Source: Paludibacteraceae bacterium (lineage in GTDB: Bacteria > Bacteroidota > Bacteroidia > Bacteroidales > Paludibacteraceae). From it: 7,850 nt of DNA. Where the stretch lies: positions 1-7,850 of the forward strand of contig JAGPGR010000070.1 of the NCBI GenBank assembly GCA_018055865.1, read 5' to 3'. Positions 6,575 through 7,850 of the stretch are shown here, piece by piece; within the stretch, counting starts at the first letter, position 1; each line of letters starts with the position of its first letter. The notes beneath the pieces were generated by a model. It ran no database searches. It had not been told where the DNA came from and saw only the letters and a list, made by a program, of their open reading frames with translations. The translations under genes and the position numbers were made by a program.

Positions 6575-7177
6575 ATGTCAGGTAAATACGACGATTTAGA
6601 GAAATTAAGAGATCTCTACTCCAAAGGAATTATCAGCGAAGCCGAATTTAATGCTGAAAAGGCTAAAATTCTCAATGACAACCGGGAAGCCGGTGTGAAT
6701 GAAACTACTGGAACGGCAGACAACAACAATGGTTACTGCTCGCTCATGCACTTGTCACAGTTTTCGAACTTCCTCTTTCCGGGATTGGGACTTATCATCC
6801 CTATCGTGATGTGGGCAACCCGCAAAGACGTAAGCAAAGCTGCGGACGTAAACGGGAAAATCATTTTCAACTGGAAAATCAGTTCAACTATCTACTCTTG
6901 CGTTCTGGTATTGTTATTAGTTATTGCAGCGTTGGTCTTTGGCACACAAATAGCATTTTCAGGAATTGGTAATTATGAAACTTTCGAGGGAATGATGAAT
7001 GAAAATCCGATGAGAATTTTCAGTTTACTTGGAGCATTGGGCATCATCATCATACCTGCCATTGCAATGGCTGTGCTCGATTTCATTTTTACAATCATTG
7101 GCGCTATCAAAGCCAACAAAGGTGAAGTGTGGAACTATCCGCTCAGCATTCGGTTTTTCAGCACTACGCCTAAATAA
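6575..7177 (+). CDS. SHOCT domain plus DUF4870 membrane protein, function unknown
   Basis: The 200-residue protein begins with a SHOCT domain (residues 5-33: DLEKLRDLYSKGIISEAEF and an Ala/Lys-rich helix), a short oligomerisation-like module usually found at C-termini. A hydrophilic linker (34-54) leads to a DUF4870 membrane domain. Family signs are SLMHLSQF (56-63), a hydrophobic helix ending in IVMWATRKD (77-85), NGKIIFNWKIS (93-103), and the closing AIKANKGEVWNYPLSIRF (177-194). Membrane segments are near 62-81, 105-128 and 148-178. No biochemical function is established that I know of. Relatives in Bacteroidetes often sit with PadR-type regulators, PspC-like proteins and ABC exporters, which suggests an envelope stress or export role (inference). 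It is followed by an ABC ATPase gene 138 bases downstream and preceded by an operator-like promoter. Two TAA stops in tandem end the frame. Confidence 0.85.
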   Translation: MSGKYDDLEKLRDLYSKGIISEAEFNAEKAKILNDNREAGVNETTGTADNNNGYCSLMHLSQFSNFLFPGLGLIIPIVMWATRKDVSKAADVNGKIIFNWKISSTIYSCVLVLLLVIAALVFGTQIAFSGIGNYETFEGMMNENPMRIFSLLGALGIIIIPAIAMAVLDFIFTIIGAIKANKGEVWNYPLSIRFFSTTPK

Positions 7178-7202
7178 TAAAAATAAAGCGATTCAAACAA
7201 TC

Positions 7203-7222
7203 AGTTGCAAAAAAAAGCAACT
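7203..7222 (+). repeat. Small hairpin with an A8 loop in the intergenic gap
   Basis: AGTTGC (7203-7208) and GCAACT (7217-7222) form a 6-bp stem around eight A's. No T tract follows, so it is not a good terminator. It could mark an RNA processing or stability point between the two genes. Confidence 0.35.
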
Positions 7223-7240
7223 TTACAAGCAATCCGGTTT

Positions 7241-7257
7241 TTATACATATTGCATAA
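7241..7257. promoter_or_regulatory. Second operator-like palindrome upstream of the ABC gene
   Basis: The 17-base site TTATACATATTGCATAA is an imperfect palindrome with six of eight mirrored positions complementary. It contains TATTGCATA (7248-7256), identical to the core of the candidate operator at 6472-6480. No TAnnTTTG box accompanies it. Confidence 0.35.
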
Positions 7258-7259
7258 CG

Positions 7260-7299
7260 AAAAAAAAATCTCCCCTGAGGCCGACAGGCATCGTGGGAG
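7260..7299 (-). terminator. Terminator-like hairpin facing the minus strand
   Basis: CTCCC (7270-7274) pairs with GGGAG (7295-7299), with an inner GCC/GGC stem (7280-7282 and 7287-7289). Read on the minus strand it is followed by nine T's (complement of 7260-7268), the form of an intrinsic terminator. On the plus strand it is followed by A's and should not terminate. Confidence 0.4.
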
Positions 7300-7315
7300 T
7301 AAAAAAAGGGCATAC

Positions 7316-7850
7316 ATGATAAAACTTACTAACATCAACAAAACTTATTACACAGAAGCCACTTCGCTTCATGTGCTGAAAGGTATTGATTTAACCATCG
7401 GAAAAGGCGAATATGTTTCGGTGATGGGAGCATCAGGCTCCGGCAAATCAACACTGCTGAATATTATCGGCATTCTGGACAATTATGATACCGGGACCTA
7501 TTACCTCAACGATATTCTGATCCGGGATTTGTCGGAAAAAAAAGCGGCTTGGTTTCGCAACGAAATGATCGGGTTTGTATTTCAGTCGTTTAATCTGATT
7601 AATTTCAAAAACGCGCTGGAGAATGTAGCCCTTCCGCTTTATTATAAAAATATTGGCCGGAAAAAACGAAATATTATTGCCATGGAATACCTGGACATGA
7701 TGGGGCTGAAAGACTGGGCTACTCACATGCCCTCTGAAATGTCGGGCGGGCAAAAACAGCGTGTAGCCATTGCACGTGCCATTATTTCGAAGCCGAAAGT
7801 GATTCTTGCCGACGAACCGACAGGTGCACTCGATAGCAAAACCTCTATAG
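7316..7850 (+). CDS. ABC transporter ATP-binding protein, MacB/LolD type (3' truncated by window edge)
   Basis: The frame starts at ATG 7316 and is open to the last base, giving 178 residues of a domain that normally runs to about 220-230. All core ATPase elements before the H-loop are visible: aromatic A-loop region [16 protein letters not shown], Walker [10 protein letters not shown] (38-46), Q-loop Gln90 in FVFQSFNL, signature MSGGQKQRV (142-150), Walker [10 protein letters not shown] (162-170) and D-loop ALDS (171-174). The LKGID start and [11 protein letters not shown] ending are typical of the MacB/LolD/FtsE class, which works with FtsX-like permeases to move lipoproteins, peptides or drugs out of the inner membrane or to drive periplasmic work. 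A permease gene is expected just beyond the window. It probably shares a transcript with the SHOCT-DUF4870 gene, since the 138-base gap has no recognisable promoter or plus-strand terminator. Confidence 0.93.
   Translation, partial: MIKLTNINKTYYTEATSLHVLKGIDLTIGKGEYVSVMGASGSGKSTLLNIIGILDNYDTGTYYLNDILIRDLSEKKAAWFRNEMIGFVFQSFNLINFKNALENVALPLYYKNIGRKKRNIIAMEYLDMMGLKDWATHMPSEMSGGQKQRVAIARAIISKPKVILADEPTGALDSKTSI

Noticed and set aside
7029..7319. Plus-strand open frame overlapping the DUF4870 end and running to the ABC start
   Set aside because: It is out of frame with the recognised DUF4870 C-terminus and shows no family resemblance. Its tail merely reads through the intergenic hairpins.

Overview
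The window looks like a chromosomal stretch from a member of the Bacteroidetes, most likely the order Bacteroidales. It is AT-rich, its starts lack clear Shine-Dalgarno sequences, and four -7 boxes match the Bacteroidetes consensus TAnnTTTG. The proteins also read like Bacteroidales family members. Most of the content is housekeeping or metabolic, with one regulated membrane/ABC operon at the right edge.

Left part (1-2625): the 3' end of pheT (phenylalanyl-tRNA synthetase beta subunit) ends at a strong terminator hairpin. Next is a PurF-like phosphoribosyltransferase of 468 residues. It keeps the PRPP-binding motif and all four cysteines expected for a Bacillus-type Fe-S cluster, but has lost the catalytic cysteine and the glutamine-binding residues of its amidotransferase domain. 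A hairpin that can terminate both strands separates it from a tRNA-Asn(GTT) gene on the minus strand.

Middle part (2626-6206): the tRNA and a PfkB-family kinase (probably an adenosine kinase) are divergent, with promoters that overlap in about 90 bp. The kinase converges on tryptophanase (tnaA, minus strand). tnaA is in turn divergent from a ten-helix EamA/DMT transporter. The PurF-like protein and the kinase both suggest purine or PRPP metabolism, but they are not one operon. Tryptophanase would release indole, pyruvate and ammonia.

Right part (6207-7850): a roughly 370-bp non-coding stretch contains a convincing promoter whose -33 box lies inside an imperfect 27-bp palindrome, a probable repressor operator. 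It drives a membrane protein with an N-terminal SHOCT domain followed by DUF4870, and probably the MacB/LolD-type ABC ATPase gene after it, which runs off the window. A 9-bp core of the operator recurs just upstream of the ABC gene.

The best leads for new biology are the glutaminase-dead PurF paralogue and the operator/SHOCT-DUF4870/ABC unit. No CRISPR array, insertion sequence or prophage remnant was seen.
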